Source: Antedon mediterranea (taxonomy: Eukaryota; Echinodermata; Crinoidea; Comatulida; Antedonidae). Taken from it: a stretch of 64,000 nt of DNA. The position numbers and the translations under genes were made by a program. Numbering within the stretch: the stretch's first letter is position 1; each line of letters opens with the position of its first letter. Of the stretch, positions 48,463-63,000 are shown piece by piece. The notes under the pieces are model-generated. The model had not been told where the DNA came from. It was given only the letters and a program-made list of their open reading frames with translations, and ran no database searches. The stretch covers positions 16,524,101 through 16,588,100 of the forward strand of contig NC_092677.1 of NCBI RefSeq assembly GCF_964355755.1, written 5' to 3'.

Positions 48463-51400
48463 ATGGAGACAAGATATCTTATTGTCAACATGGCTAAATC
48501 AGGTAGAACTTAATGGAATTCAAAGACTATGAAGCTTGATTTTACAATCATTGCATATAACATTCACCCTTCCTTACCTTACAGATGATAGAATAATGTG
48601 TAATCATTTCAGACCAAGAAAATAATTATTTGCCATTACAAACTCTACTATGTTTGCATTTGCCTCATAATTTGCATTCAGAGTATATTTTGCTAAAGGA
48701 TAACCAAGATTGTTTCTACTTTACATACTGTATTTATAAATAAAGTTGTTTCTGTTGTTATTGTTTTTTAAGAAATATTTGTGTTCAAACAAGTTGGTAT
48801 GGTATTTTACATTTTTGTTTTCTTTTTTTCCTAGAAATATCTGGCAAATCTTTTAACCAGACTTTGGTATGTTTTTCAACTTGGTATGATGACCGATCCC
48901 TCATCACAAAACTGAAAGTTTTGTACCAAGGTTATATTGCAGATGCTGACATACACAATGCCACTATGACGATGGACTTAATGAAACATTTGACGAATTC
49001 TGGACATCTTAGTTCAAAAAATCTAACCCTTCTATATGATACCATAAAAGCTACTAAACAGTTTGGTATTGTAGACGAGCTTCGAGTTCACATACCAGTA
49101 CCATCATTTTCTAGTGCTAAAGAGATGGTTATTTCAAAATTCAGTCATCATCAACAAAAAGTTCTGAATTTGGGTAATGTTCTAATAGAGGAGGATGTAA
49201 TAAAAATTGACAATATTTACAATGATCCACCAAAGAAGTATAAAGATGGATGGAACCTTATACTTCATCTACAACACAAAACCATCATATGTGAAGCAAA
49301 AATGGATGAATTTGTGGAGACCTTAAAAATTCTTAAAATTCCCCATGCTGTGGACATTTTTACTAAAGGTATATAGCCTACATTAATTCATTTTCAATAG
49401 TACATTTTGCAATGTAGCACTACTGTATTAGAAAGATCTTAAATTGATGCAGGCCAAAGCATAGTATTTGATACTACAGTTAAATGAAATGTATTATCAG
49501 GTAGTATAAAATATTAGGAAGTTGAAATATTTAAACTCTACTGAAATTTAATATAGAAAGACACAATGTATCAAGTGGAAGACAATATTGATTAGTTTTG
49601 TAGCATACAAATTAAATAATATTTGCTACAAGAAGACATAATATTTACTATTATTTTAAAACCGTTTTCAATGAAATTCAACTCTTGCATTTATAGTCAT
49701 TGTTTGCTAAATAATGATTGAACTGTGATAAATTGTCAATTTTCTAAATATGTCTTTTTCAGCCATTAATGTATTTTTCTATTATTATTAAAGAGGCTCA
49801 ATTACACTTAACTCTGAAACGTAAACGAGGAAGATCTAACTCAAGCTATCAACCTCCTTCGTCATCAGAAAGAAACCTTGATGAGTATCAACCTCCTCCT
49901 GGCCAAAGTACAAATCCTGTTGAGATTTTAGATCATCTTAACAAACATAAAGGCAATCTGAAGTTTGATGATGCATTGGAATTTACTGATAAACTACAAG
50001 AGCTTGTTAACTACTACAGTCAGCGTGGTGTAAAATTAACCCTCATGACAGAAGGATGTATAGTCTTCCACTTATCTGTCATTGATAAATATGCGCTGAT
50101 AAATTTACGTGAAATCCATGATAGTGGACAACTTTTGAAAGACTTAGCTGAAATATTAGTAGCAGAGGAAAATCAGCAGAAATTGTTTCAAAAGGAATGG
50201 ATCACACACATTGATCAACTTGAATACCACAATGGACTTTGCATGCTCATAAAAAAAGGTAAACATGTTTTATCATGATATCTATATATACTGGGTTTAT
50301 CATCTAATTTTTCCCCCGAAGTACCCTTTCAGACACATTTGTAATTAGGTTATATGCATTATCATGCATATAACATATTGACTATAACCTTATTGATTTT
50401 GTCAGAATCTTTATTTATTTATTCTTTCCTTAGCACTATTTTGTTCGTCAATTATCTTGAGATCAATTTCATCAGCTAAGTCAATTTTTCAAAGTATATT
50501 CTTTATGGCCAGGAATCGATATGGTTATGTTTTCACGATGCGCAATCAAAAATTACGCGATATTAACGAAATCACGTTTGGAATCATATCTTCACAAGCA
50601 TGTATCATAATCAAATTTGGTACTCATAAATTTCATGGCATATATTTTTTTTTTATTCGATCGAAAACAACAGCAATAATTACCGCCACTAACAGGTTTG
50701 ATACAGACAAAGACAGGACTGTTTAAAGCACCTTGATTGGTCCTAACATTGATCAAGGGCTTCTCTCGTCCAATGCCCACCTTGACCAGAACGTCTGAGG
50801 CAGATACTAGATGCAGGGGCTGCCATATTAAGAGTCAGCAATGCTGATTGTAAACGGGACCCCAGCTCAGTATACAGCAGATTTCCAGATGGTCTCCCAT
50901 CCAAGCTCTAACCAGGCCCAACGCTGCTTAATTTCGGTGATATGACGAGAACCGCTGTTTCAACGTGGTAAAGCCGTATTTCATCATATGGCAATACAAT
51001 TACGTGCGTAGCGCACATAACGCATGTGTACGCGCGCTTATATTTTTAAAAATAGATTTTCCATGAAATTAAAGTACTTTTCAGGAAATTGTAAGCGTTT
51101 ACAAAATTTTTATGATTTTCGCGTTAAACGTTATATGCACTCTTTTTGTTTTACAACCTTTCTAAAATAATTTCATCATATTTTATTCACGTTTTAATTC
51201 GAAATTGCGTTATACGAGCACGTCAAAAGTACGGTGGCCCACAACTGTCACGCACACTATACAAATCATATTCACACAATTAAAGAAGAAATCACACAAT
51301 TAAAGAAGGAATCGCATATAAACAAAAGAAAGCATGAAAATATAAAACGAAATGCACAAATAAAGAAGAAATGTGCAATTAAAGAGCTAAGCATAATTAA

Positions 51401-54039
51401 AGAAGTCCGCAACAAATTCGAAAGCTCCTCGCACAATTATAGAAGTCCGCAACAAATTCGAAAGCTCCTCGCACAATTAAAGAAGTCCGCAACAATTTTG
51501 AAAGTACCTCGCACAATTAAAGTACAGTAGTCCGTATGGAACGCCATCACTGCCTCCGGCAGCAAACTTTAATTCTATTCGGCTCTTATTCGGCCCATTT
51601 ACCATTACGTTCGGCTCTTTCAGCATTCGGCGCATTTCTATTCGGCCCATTTACCATTACGTTCGGCTCTTTCAGCATTCGGCTCTTTTTTATTCGGCCC
51701 ATTTACCATTACGTTCGGCTCTTTCAGCATTCGGCTCTTTTTTATTCGGCCCATTTACCATTACGTGTTATAGATTTTAACATAACGCCAGTGCGCCCTC
51801 TTGGACTGGCGATGTTTGTCCGTTTTTGCTGTCCCATGTAGTTATATTGAGTTATTATTAAAGCCATTAAAATACATTACTCGCATTACATCAGTCAACC
51901 TTATTGGCGTAAGAGATGTGAATAGTGAAAATGATCTTATTAGTTGCACTATGGTTCTCAAATCACTTCACTACATGATAGAAAATACTGCTTTAGTTTG
52001 ATTTTCGTTTTCTTTGCATTGTTTGGATATATAATTTTGTTATTCTGAAATAAAATGATCAATCAAGTGAATTTTTAAAACAATCAAACGTTGACTTGCT
52101 TTTTTATAAAACAATTAAATACCCTTTTTTGTGATCTTTTATTTTTCTGTTTAATAGTGAAAGATGGGTTGTGCAATGTTTAGTTTCATTCATTTGCATA
52201 ACATTTCTACATAAATGATGATATTTAATTTTGCTGACACTGGGGCTTATGAAGTGAATAAAGAAATCACACAATTTAGAAGATTTTTGTAAAATTAAGA
52301 TTCATACATTTTTATTTATTATATCTTATCAATTAGCCAAATCAAAGACATTTGTTGAAAAAAGATCAGAAGAATCAAAAGCAGGTGAGGTATAATACTG
52401 TAAACACCATAATTATTTCAAGTTGAAATCGCAAATGAATATGCAAATGGACTTGAATTCAATTTAGGTCCACAAACATATTTATTCTGCTACATCAATT
52501 CTAATTCTCAATCTTGTATTCTAATGATTAAAACATTCAAGATGTCCGCAACCAATGACTTTCTTAATTTTACTGTACTAGTTGTTTAGTTACATTTTAC
52601 AATAATGTTAACTAGGGGTGGCTGTGGCCTATCTTGTTCAAAGTGATACATCTGCCAATACAATTTAAAAATAAAGTGAATTTTGACCACTTTCCACCAT
52701 TCCGGCTAAATTAACCTCCTGCAAAGCATATTACTGGGATGTATCTTTGTCTTGATATTAATAGAGAAATCACACGATGCATCGTATCAGCCACTGAAGA
52801 AGGAATTACCATTCAGTTCTGAACCAAGTGAAATAGAGTTATTACCAGGTGAATTACAGTTATTTCAATTCAGACCAATTACAAATTGCTTTTATTGGAA
52901 AGAGTGAAGCAAGCATAAAACTACCAGTTAAAAAGTAGTTTGTTTTATGATTTTTATTAATCATTCAAAGTTATCATTTATGTCTTTTAGAAGAATCTAC
53001 GTATTCAGTGCGTCCTAAATGGCCAAGCAGATATACTAAACCTAAAATAGGTAAAGTTTTATAGTATAAGTTTTTTTCGTTTCTGTTATGTTTACATATC
53101 ACTCAGTACTAGATTTTTTTATCTTTGTGAACGCATAGTTGTCGAGAAGATCTGGCCTCAATTCATGTAAGCTAGAAGTTCCCACAACAACCAGGAGAAC
53201 CTTTGCTGACAGATCTTTTGACGTCTAAGGTCCACGGTTATGGAACGATCTTCCAGTGACCATTCGGTCTGAAACTAATTTTGATAGCTTTAAGCGTAAA
53301 CTAAAATGTTTTTTTTCCAACAAGTTTATGGAACATAATTTTGATGTACAGCGCTTTTGATAATGGTTCATTCTAAGAGCGCTATATCAGATGTGTAATG
53401 TAATGTGATGTATACCAATAACTTTTTTTCTGCCACTACAGCATTGTATATATTACCTACATACACCATTTTGACAAATCTTTCCAAAACCATTTTCTAT
53501 ATAAAATATAATGAATCTATGAATGATTAAATCGGGTACTGTAGGTTGAACAATTTTATTGCAAACTGTTTCAATAGCAATTTACACTCGATTTGAACTT
53601 GTTGCTTTGGATGAGTTAGGTTATCCGGACAAACTCAACAAACTGTACAGTACGTTAAAATATAAACGTGAAACATGAAGGAACAACTTTGGAAGTTAAT
53701 TGTCTGGGCAACATAATATATATTAATATTTTGACATGAATTCATATCTACAATTCAGCAGCTTCTATGTTTTAATTTTCATTCTGAGGAGCTACAGTAT
53801 AACAGATTGGAATATACTATATAGATGAAATTAAGTAACCCACTTCATTAAAATGTTATAAAATCTACTTTATTATTTTTAATCTTAACAGCAAATTAAA
53901 ATTCATTTGAGTGATAATTATAAATTTGCCACTCAGTTCTAAAATAAAACAACATGAACCAAAACAAAGGTTCTGAATAAAGTGGCTTGAATCAAGTGAT
54001 AATTATGAATTTTGTGTTATTTTTGTATTTTTTTAAATG

Positions 54040-54071
<32 letters not shown>

Positions 54072-57000
54072 TGATAATTATAATTACAGTATTTTAATTG
54101 ACAACAATTACTGGTTAAATATTGCTTTTTCATCAATTATGAAATTAACCTCCTGTAAAATGATTATAAAATTTACCCGTTCTACCGTAATATTTTAATT
54201 CGATCAAGACTAATTAAAAGTGATAATTATAAAAGTGATTATCATTATAAATGTTTTAGTGATAAAAACTACTGGTTAGTTATTGCTTTTCATTGATAGG
54301 AAACTGGTGAGTTAATACTGAATTAACCTCCTGTAAAACAATACTATTGTATTTTTTTCTTTATTTCAATAGAGAAATCAGAAGTGCGATTTCATCGGTT
54401 AAGGAAGAAACTGGCACCCAGTTCTAAAATAAAGCGGCTTGAATCAAGTGAAACAAAGTTAGGTGAGTTATTATAGTTTTTATTTATTTTTTTTATAAAA
54501 TCTACCCTTTCCACCATAATATTTTAATTCAATCAAGACCAATTAAAAGTGATAAAAAACGGTTAATTATAAATTTTTAGTGCTAAAAACCACTGGTTAA
54601 ATCTTCTGAGATGCGCTTTATTTAATGTGCTGAGTGTACGTGTTGCGCCCAATTACGCACATGCTGAGCAAGTTTTGAAAAAAATGCCAGAAATGAAGAA
54701 ACTGAACAATCACAACGGTTATTCACAACTAAGTTGCAGCAGATAACAAAACAAAAAAGTTAAATAAACATTCATCTCTTGTTTCTCTGTCAATTTATAA
54801 ACAAATTTTTATTTTCTTTAGTATAATAATTTTTGTTTTGGTACCCAACAATTACACTTGCAGTCTACACCTTTTTCTATTTTTTTATGACCTCTGCAAA
54901 AACATTACAATATTGTTCCTGTACTCACAACTACTGTTACTGTTACAGTTGTACATATCACAGTACATTCATTTTCTGCTGTAAAATAAAATTATTGAAA
55001 TATACTATATAGATGAAATTAAGTAACCCACTTCATTAAAATGTTTTGACATGATGACATCATCAAAATTACAAATTTTATAAATCATGTGAAAGAAAAT
55101 TGATAGCGCAAGATAATAATTAAAAACTATGTTGCGGCGAATAACCACCTCTTGCTTCTGTCAATTTATTATGTTAAACGGGTAATAATTATAAGCTTTG
55201 TATAATAATTGTGTCATTACATTCAGAACCCAACAATTACACTTGCAGTCTACACCTTTTTCTATTTTTTTATGACCTCTGCAAAATCATTACAATATTG
55301 TTCCTGTACTCACAACTACTGTTACTGTTACAGTTGTACATGTAACAAAATAGTATAATCCCAAAATGTTATCGTCTTTATTATTTATAGAGGAATCAGA
55401 TATAGAGATTATAGAGGAATCAGATAGTTCAGACGGTTCTGAATCAAGTGACTCAGGTGAGCTTATTATATATTGTTACATTGTAATTGCAAGGAGAATC
55501 AGATGAATCTATTGAGTCAAAAACAGGTACTGTATGATATTAGTATACAGCATATTTAATATGTTATGACATCAACAATATGACCACTATTAATTATTTG
55601 TTAATTTCCCATATCTATATTACAAATAATTGTGGGCAAAGCCTTTTGTATGTTAAACTTTCCAGTACCAAAAATTAAAACAGTAAATTAGATTTTAACT
55701 TGTCACACATGCACACTAGCGCGCTGTTAAGCTAGGCCTAGGCTACACTAAAGTGCATGAACAGCTTATAGAGTACTGCTTTATCAGATTCTGTAAATAA
55801 ACATTATAACATTTTTTTTAATGTAAAAGGAAATACTAAACAAGAATCTAAACAGCCGATTTAGTAGATTTAAAATTTATTTATTTTAAAAGAATGTTAT
55901 TAAATAATAAATAAACAATATAAATATGGGGTTCATGCTCCTCTGTGTTTACTGTATAGTTAAATGTCGCAAATATTGTATACACTTAATTATCTATTGT
56001 AAGATTGTATAATATTGTAGTTTAAAAATATGAAGCATAACGTAGTTTAATAGGCAAAAAATTTAAGACAGAAATGTATTGATTTAAACAAAAGTTTTTT
56101 GTATTATTTTTTAGGTGATTTAAGTGAGTATGTAACGAGGAAACTCAAAGAAAAACATATTGATTTAAGAGGAAAAACTGAAGAATTATCTGAAGCAATG
56201 GAACATATGAAGATTACAAGTAAAGGTAGGTATAGAAAATACAAAATTGTGAAAACAAGCTTTTTATAACACGCTACCAGACTACTTCATTAAATCAGTA
56301 AATTTGGTCTTGTCGTGGTTGCGACTTAATAGATGAGATAATCGATTTAATATTTTAGATTATTTAGAGAATTGTTTCAGCTAAAATTTGGAAATAGGTC
56401 GGTAATCGTTAAGATAGGAAATAATTAATCTTTTCATGATTTCTGCCTCAGACATAATATTAATTCCCATAAAAATGTTATCCGATTCTGAGACAAATAT
56501 ATTATTCAATGTATAAACTCTAAGGCAATCAGTAAGATTGAATCAACTGAATGAACAAAATACCAAGCATTGTCACTGTTAGTTAGCATGTTGAGATATT
56601 ACAAAACACTCATTTACAGCTAAAGCTGTAATTTTTAAACAATTCATGAAATCATGATGCCCAGAATGTAGGTGGAAATCAAAGGTTTATATTTCTATTT
56701 CAAATTTTAAAGTGTTTTCTTCCGAACCTTTAGAAGTAATATTTTGTTATTTTGTGTACAGTACATTAATAATGGGTTTTTATTCATTAAAATACATATT
56801 GTTTATATGACTTAATATACAAAATTGGGTAAAAATATATAATTAAAAAAAAACAAATAATATACATAAATATGTTATTGAACAGGCACTTAATCAAATG
56901 TTGGCAAAAGCTCTGATTTGACCATCACAATTATAAAAATAAATTCAATTTGAAGCCCTTTTTAAAATTTTGATACAATATTGTCCGTTTTATTTATTGT

Positions 57001-60000
57001 CCAAAAACGTCATATTTCAATAAAAAATATAATTGTCACATTGATGATTTCTAAAAATAAATTGTATGAAATTGTTTTTGATCATAAATATACGCTTTTT
57101 ACCAATGTTTAATGTTAAATATTTTAAACAAAAATATTGTAATAATTTACCAAGGCAATGTACAAAATGCACTCTGTTAGGCTATGTCTAGGCTACATTA
57201 AAGTACATGAATATAAACTAGTGTTACTATGTTGCATGTACTGATATAATATCAATGTACAAAATGCACTCTGTTAGGCTATGCCTAGGCTACACTAAAG
57301 TACATGAATATGAACTAGTGTTACTATGTTGCATGTACTGATATAATATCAATGTACAAAATGCACTCTGTTAGGCTATGTCTAGGCTACATTAAAGTAC
57401 ATGAATATAAACTAGTGTTACTATGTTGCATGTACTGATATAATATCAATGTACAAAATGCACTCTGTTAGGCTATGCCTAGGCTACACTAAAGTACATG
57501 AATATAAACTAGTGTTACTATGTTGCATGTACTGATATAATATCAATGTACAAAATGCACTCTGTTAGGCTATGCCTAGGCTACATTAAAGTACATGAAT
57601 ATGAACTAGTGTTACTATGTTGCATGTACTGATATAATATCAATGTACAAAATGCACTCTGTTAGGCTATGCCTAGGCTACATTAAAGTACATGAATATG
57701 AACTAGTGTTACTATGTTGCATGTACTGATATAATATCAATGTACAAAATGCACTCTGTTAGGCTATGCCTAGGCTACATTAAAGTACATGAATATAAAC
57801 TAGTGTTACTATGTTGCATGTACTGATATCATATCAATGTACAAAATGCACTCTGTTAGGCTATGCCTAGGCTACATTAAAGTACATGAATATGAACTAG
57901 TGTTACTATGTTGCATGTACTGATATAATATCAATGTACAAAATGCACTCTGTTAGGCTATGCCTAGGCTACATTAAAGTACATGAATATGAACTAGTGT
58001 TACTATGTTGCATGTACTGATATAATATCAATGTACAAAATGCACTCTGTTAGGCTATGTCTAGGCTACACTAAAGTACATGAATATGAACTACTGTTAC
58101 TACTGTATGTTGCATGTACTGATATAATATCAATGTACACTAAATCAATCAATTGTGTGTGAAATGCTGAGTCAACATTCTACAGATAGTTATACCAAAT
58201 TTTTATCCTCTTTATTGCAATAGAAAAATCAGAGGATGTATTGTATAGGTCAAGAGATGTATTGTCAATTAGTTCTGAAATAAAGCAGCTTGAACCAAGT
58301 GAAACGAAGTTAGGTAAGTTTATTATAGTTGTTTATGATTATAAAATCTACCCGTACCATAATATTTTAATTCGATCAAGGCCAATAATTAAAAGTGATA
58401 GTTATAAAAAAATAATGGTTAAAAATATTGCTTTCCATTGATTAGAAAACTGTTGAGTTTATACTGAATTAACCTACTATTGGAAAGAGTGTAAACAAGT
58501 GGATTAATTAATTAACTCTTCTTCTTCTCTGTCAATTTATTGTGTTAAATTTGGTGTTACATAATATAAACACATTTTTATTTTCTTTAGTATAATACAT
58601 TTGTTTTGTCATTACATTCAGAACCCATCAATTACACTTACAGTCTACACCTTTTTCTGTTTTTTATATGACCTCTGCAAAAACATTACAATATTGTTCT
58701 CTGTACTCATAATTACTGTTACAGTTATACATGTAACATAATAGCAATCCCAAAATGTTATCGTCTTTATTTTAATAGAGGAATCAGATAATGTATTGTT
58801 TCGTTCAACAAAGGAATTTCCATATGGTTCTAAATCAAGTGAGTCAGGTTAAGGTCAAGTTATTATAGTTTGTGATAAATCTACTGTTATTTTAAATCAG
58901 AGCAAATAGAAATTCATTTGAGTGATAATTATAAAGTTGCCACTCAATTCTAAAATAAAACAGCATGCACCAACACAAAGTTCTGAATCAAGTGATAATT
59001 ATTTTAATTGACAACAATTACTGATTAAATGTTGCTTTTTAATCAATTATGAAACTGAGTAGTTAATACTTAATTAATCTCTGTAAAGCATACTAATGTG
59101 GTGTTATCTTGATTTAAATAAATAGTAAAATCCGAAGGGAAATTGTATAAGTCAATGGAGGAATTTACAATCGGTTCTGAACTAAAATGGGATAAAGCAA
59201 GTGAAACAAAGTTATTACAAGGTGAGTTAATAGTAGTTATAGTCTGTTATTATAAAATTTACTGTATAATTTTAATCCAGACCAATTAAAATGTATTATA
59301 ATTGGAAAGAGTGCAAAAAAGTGATCAAATCTACTGGTTAAATACTACTTTTTAATTTCTCATATAGTAATAATATTATTTGATTACTACATAATGGTTA
59401 TCATTATTATTTTTTAGGAGAATCTGTGCTGCATCCCAAATTGCCAATCAGATATGCTAAATCCAAAACAGGTAAGTTAGTACAGTTTATTTATCACAGT
59501 ACATTAATTTTCTGTTGTTAAATGTTTAATTTAATTTTGTTTATTTATTCAGGTATAAAAAAGATACAATTTAGCCAAAGGATAAAGGCATTGTATTACA
59601 AAGAAATCTTAGTATTATAAAAATATAAAAATGTTCACATTTAAACTTTACAATACACAATTATTAAAAGAAAAAACAAGAAAATACTGTACAAAATGGG
59701 CAATAACATTAAAATAAATCATCCAAATTATTACAATATAAAAAATATATTTATAAAATAATTAAATATAATTATAAATTAAACAAATCTAGTATTGACT
59801 TTGGTTAAACATACAGTTAATGATTGTATGTTACCATAGTCGGTAATAGATTTGTTTGTTTAAGTTATATATAGAGAACATAGTGTGGGTGTAAAGTTAT
59901 ACATTCTTGTTCCTTCACTCACTACTGTTATTATGTTGTATGTACTGATACAGTTGTATCCAGTTACAAAACAATAATAGGTATTTATATGATTTAATGA

Positions 60001-63000
60001 ATGAAGTAAGTAATTTACAATATAATGTTTTATTAATGATTACGATACGCTAATACCATGCTGAAAAAATAATAATCAAGAGTAGGCCTATTTAGAGAAT
60101 AAAATCAATCAACTACACAAGTGTTCCCAACACCTAAATTAAATATAATGGCAGAGTCAGATTAAGAAATCTATTTAGGTATAAAACAATACGTATAAAT
60201 AATAAAACTAAATAGTACTAAATATATCCTTTGAAGAACATTTAACATTCATGAATTTTGTGAATATTATTATGGTATACTAAGCTGCTCTAACAAAACA
60301 CTATATTTCATGTTATGTATAATTTATTTGTATTTTTCTTGTATATGGTTTTATCTTTAACTGATTGTATTGTATGGAGTGAGTGCAGAATCTGTTTGGG
60401 CTTTAGCCTATTCTCATTCCTGGTTATTTTTACATTGATGACCGAATAAATATTATTATTATAATTATTCACCATCTCCAAATCTGCCACTACGGCAATG
60501 AGAAAATGGGAAGTATGCGAAAAAGAGCACTCTGTATTTTAGATAATAATAATTCTTATTCGCATCCATAAAATACCATAAGCAAAATATAACGGTATAA
60601 TAAACAAAAAATAATTCAAGATTACAGGAGACTAAAAAGCTTTTTTATTTGGGTATTTCCCATTATTTCCTAACGTGTTCTCAGAACTCATCTTACTGCT
60701 TTATCAGATTCTGTAAATAAACATTATAACATTTTTAAAAGGAAATACTAAACAAGAATCTAAACAGCCCATTATATTATTTAGTAGATTTAAAATTTAT
60801 TTAAAATAGTATATTAAAGCATTATTGTAAGATTGTATAATATTGTAGTTTAAAATATGAAGCATAACAGTTTAATATGCAACAAATTAAGACAGAAATG
60901 TATAATTGATTTAAACAAAAGTTGTTTGTTTTAAGTAAAGGTGGCTATAGAAAATACAAAATTGTGAAAAAAAGTTGTTTATAGCATGCTACCAGACTAC
61001 TTCATTAAATAAGTAAATTTGGTCTTGTCGTGTTTGCAACTTAATAGTTGAGATAATCGATTTAATATTTTAGATTATTTAGAGAATTGTTTCAGCTAAA
61101 ATTTGGAAATAGGTTGGCTACCTTTAACATAGGAACTAATTAATCTTTTCATAATTTCTGCCTCAGACATAATAGTAATTCCCATAAAAATGTTGCTGAC
61201 CGGTTATCCGGTCGGATTCTGAGACAATATATTATTCAATGTATAAACTCTAAGGCATTGAATCAGTGAGATTGAATCAACTGTATAAACAAAATACCAA
61301 GCATTTCCACTGTTAGTTAGCATGTTGAGATATTACAAAACACTCATTTGCAGCTAAAGCTGTAATTTTTAAACAATTCATGAAATCATGAAGCCCAGAA
61401 TGTTTATATTTCAATTTCAGATTTTAAAGCATTTTTCTTCCGAAACTTTAGAAGTAATATTTTGTTATTTTGTGTACATTAATAATTTGTTGTTATTCAA
61501 TAAAATACGTATTGTTTATATGACTTATTATACACAATTGGGTAAAAATAAATAATTTTTATACGTAAACCATACATATTATACTTTGTACATAAATATG
61601 TTATTGAACAGAAACTAAATCAATGTTGGCAAAGCTCTCATTGTAAAAATAAATTCAATTTCAATCCCTTTTTAAATTTCTGATACAATACTGTCAGTCA
61701 GTTAGCAAAACGTCATTTGTTTTTCATCATATATATGTAATAACATTGGTAAATATTGTAAACTATATTGTAATAATTTATGTATTATGCTTAGTTTTCT
61801 ATTTCTATTAAAAGATACTGATGATGGCCAGCACTTAAGCTCACGTCCAAAGCTACCAAGTACAATGCAAGATGAAGATTACATAATAGAGGAAATATGC
61901 ACTTCTTTGAGGAGAGTTTGCAATTACATAATGCCTTATAAGGGTGAAGTCACTGATAGTGATATCATAAATATATTGACAATGGATAGGTATAAGAGGT
62001 TTACGAGGTTTAAGTGGTTTAGGTCAATGAGAGAAATGGAATACAAACATGAAAGATCAACAGAGGATTTTGGGAGAATGATTGCTCAATGTGTACTTGT
62101 TGCAGAAAATGAAAGTTACTTTTTATCACAAGTTGTTGAATTATGCACCGATGATGTAGTAAAAGGTCTGTCTAGTGAATTACAAAAATTCAAATTTAAA
62201 TATAATATTCAAGAATTTCATGGATATTATAGTTTTTCAGGATTTCATACAACATCATTTCTAATTCATCTACTAAGTAATGCACCAAGACTTCATAAGC
62301 TTGATTTAATGTCAGGTTTAACAAGTGATACTTTGATGAATACCGTTGATACTCTATCAACAATGAATGTTTGGTTGGAATTATATAGGTTTAAAATCAG
62401 GAAGAGTGATTTGAGTGATGTCAAGGGTACCTCATTAGCCATGCTACTGTCTATTTGCCCCAAACTGAGACACCTTGACATCTCTTCTTGCAGTTTATCA
62501 GGTGCTATTGTAGATTGTATGGCTACTGAGTGTGTTAGTAGGAAACTAGTGTTGGAACTAAATCGTCTTGATATCAGCAGCAATAATCTGACTGATATTC
62601 AAAGTACCTCACTAGCCATGTTACTGTCTATTTTCCCTAAACTGAGACACCTTGACATCTCTTTTTGCAGTTTATCAGGCGCTACTGTAGATTGTATGGC
62701 TAGTGAGTGTGTTAGTAGGAAACTAGTGTTGGCACTAGATTATCTGGATATCCGCAAGAATAATCTGAGTGATGTCAAAGGCTCCACACTAGCCATGCTG
62801 CTGTCTATTTCACGTAAACTGAGTACCCTTGGCATCTCTTCTTGTAGTTTATCAGGTGCTACTGTAGATTGTATGGTTATTGAGTGTGTTAGTAGGAAAC
62901 TAGTGTTGGAACTAAATCGTCTTTATATCCGCAATAATAATCTGACTGATATTCAAAGTACCTCACTAGCCATGCTACTGTCTATTTCCCCTAAACTGAG

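Noticed and set aside
51536-51841. 101-aa plus-strand ORF
   Set aside because: Translation of a 53-bp tandem repeat.
50278-61815. NACHT or other nucleotide-binding domain expected between death folds and LRRs
   Set aside because: I looked through the forward frames for a P-loop and found none; only short linker exons, repeats and transposon relics are present.
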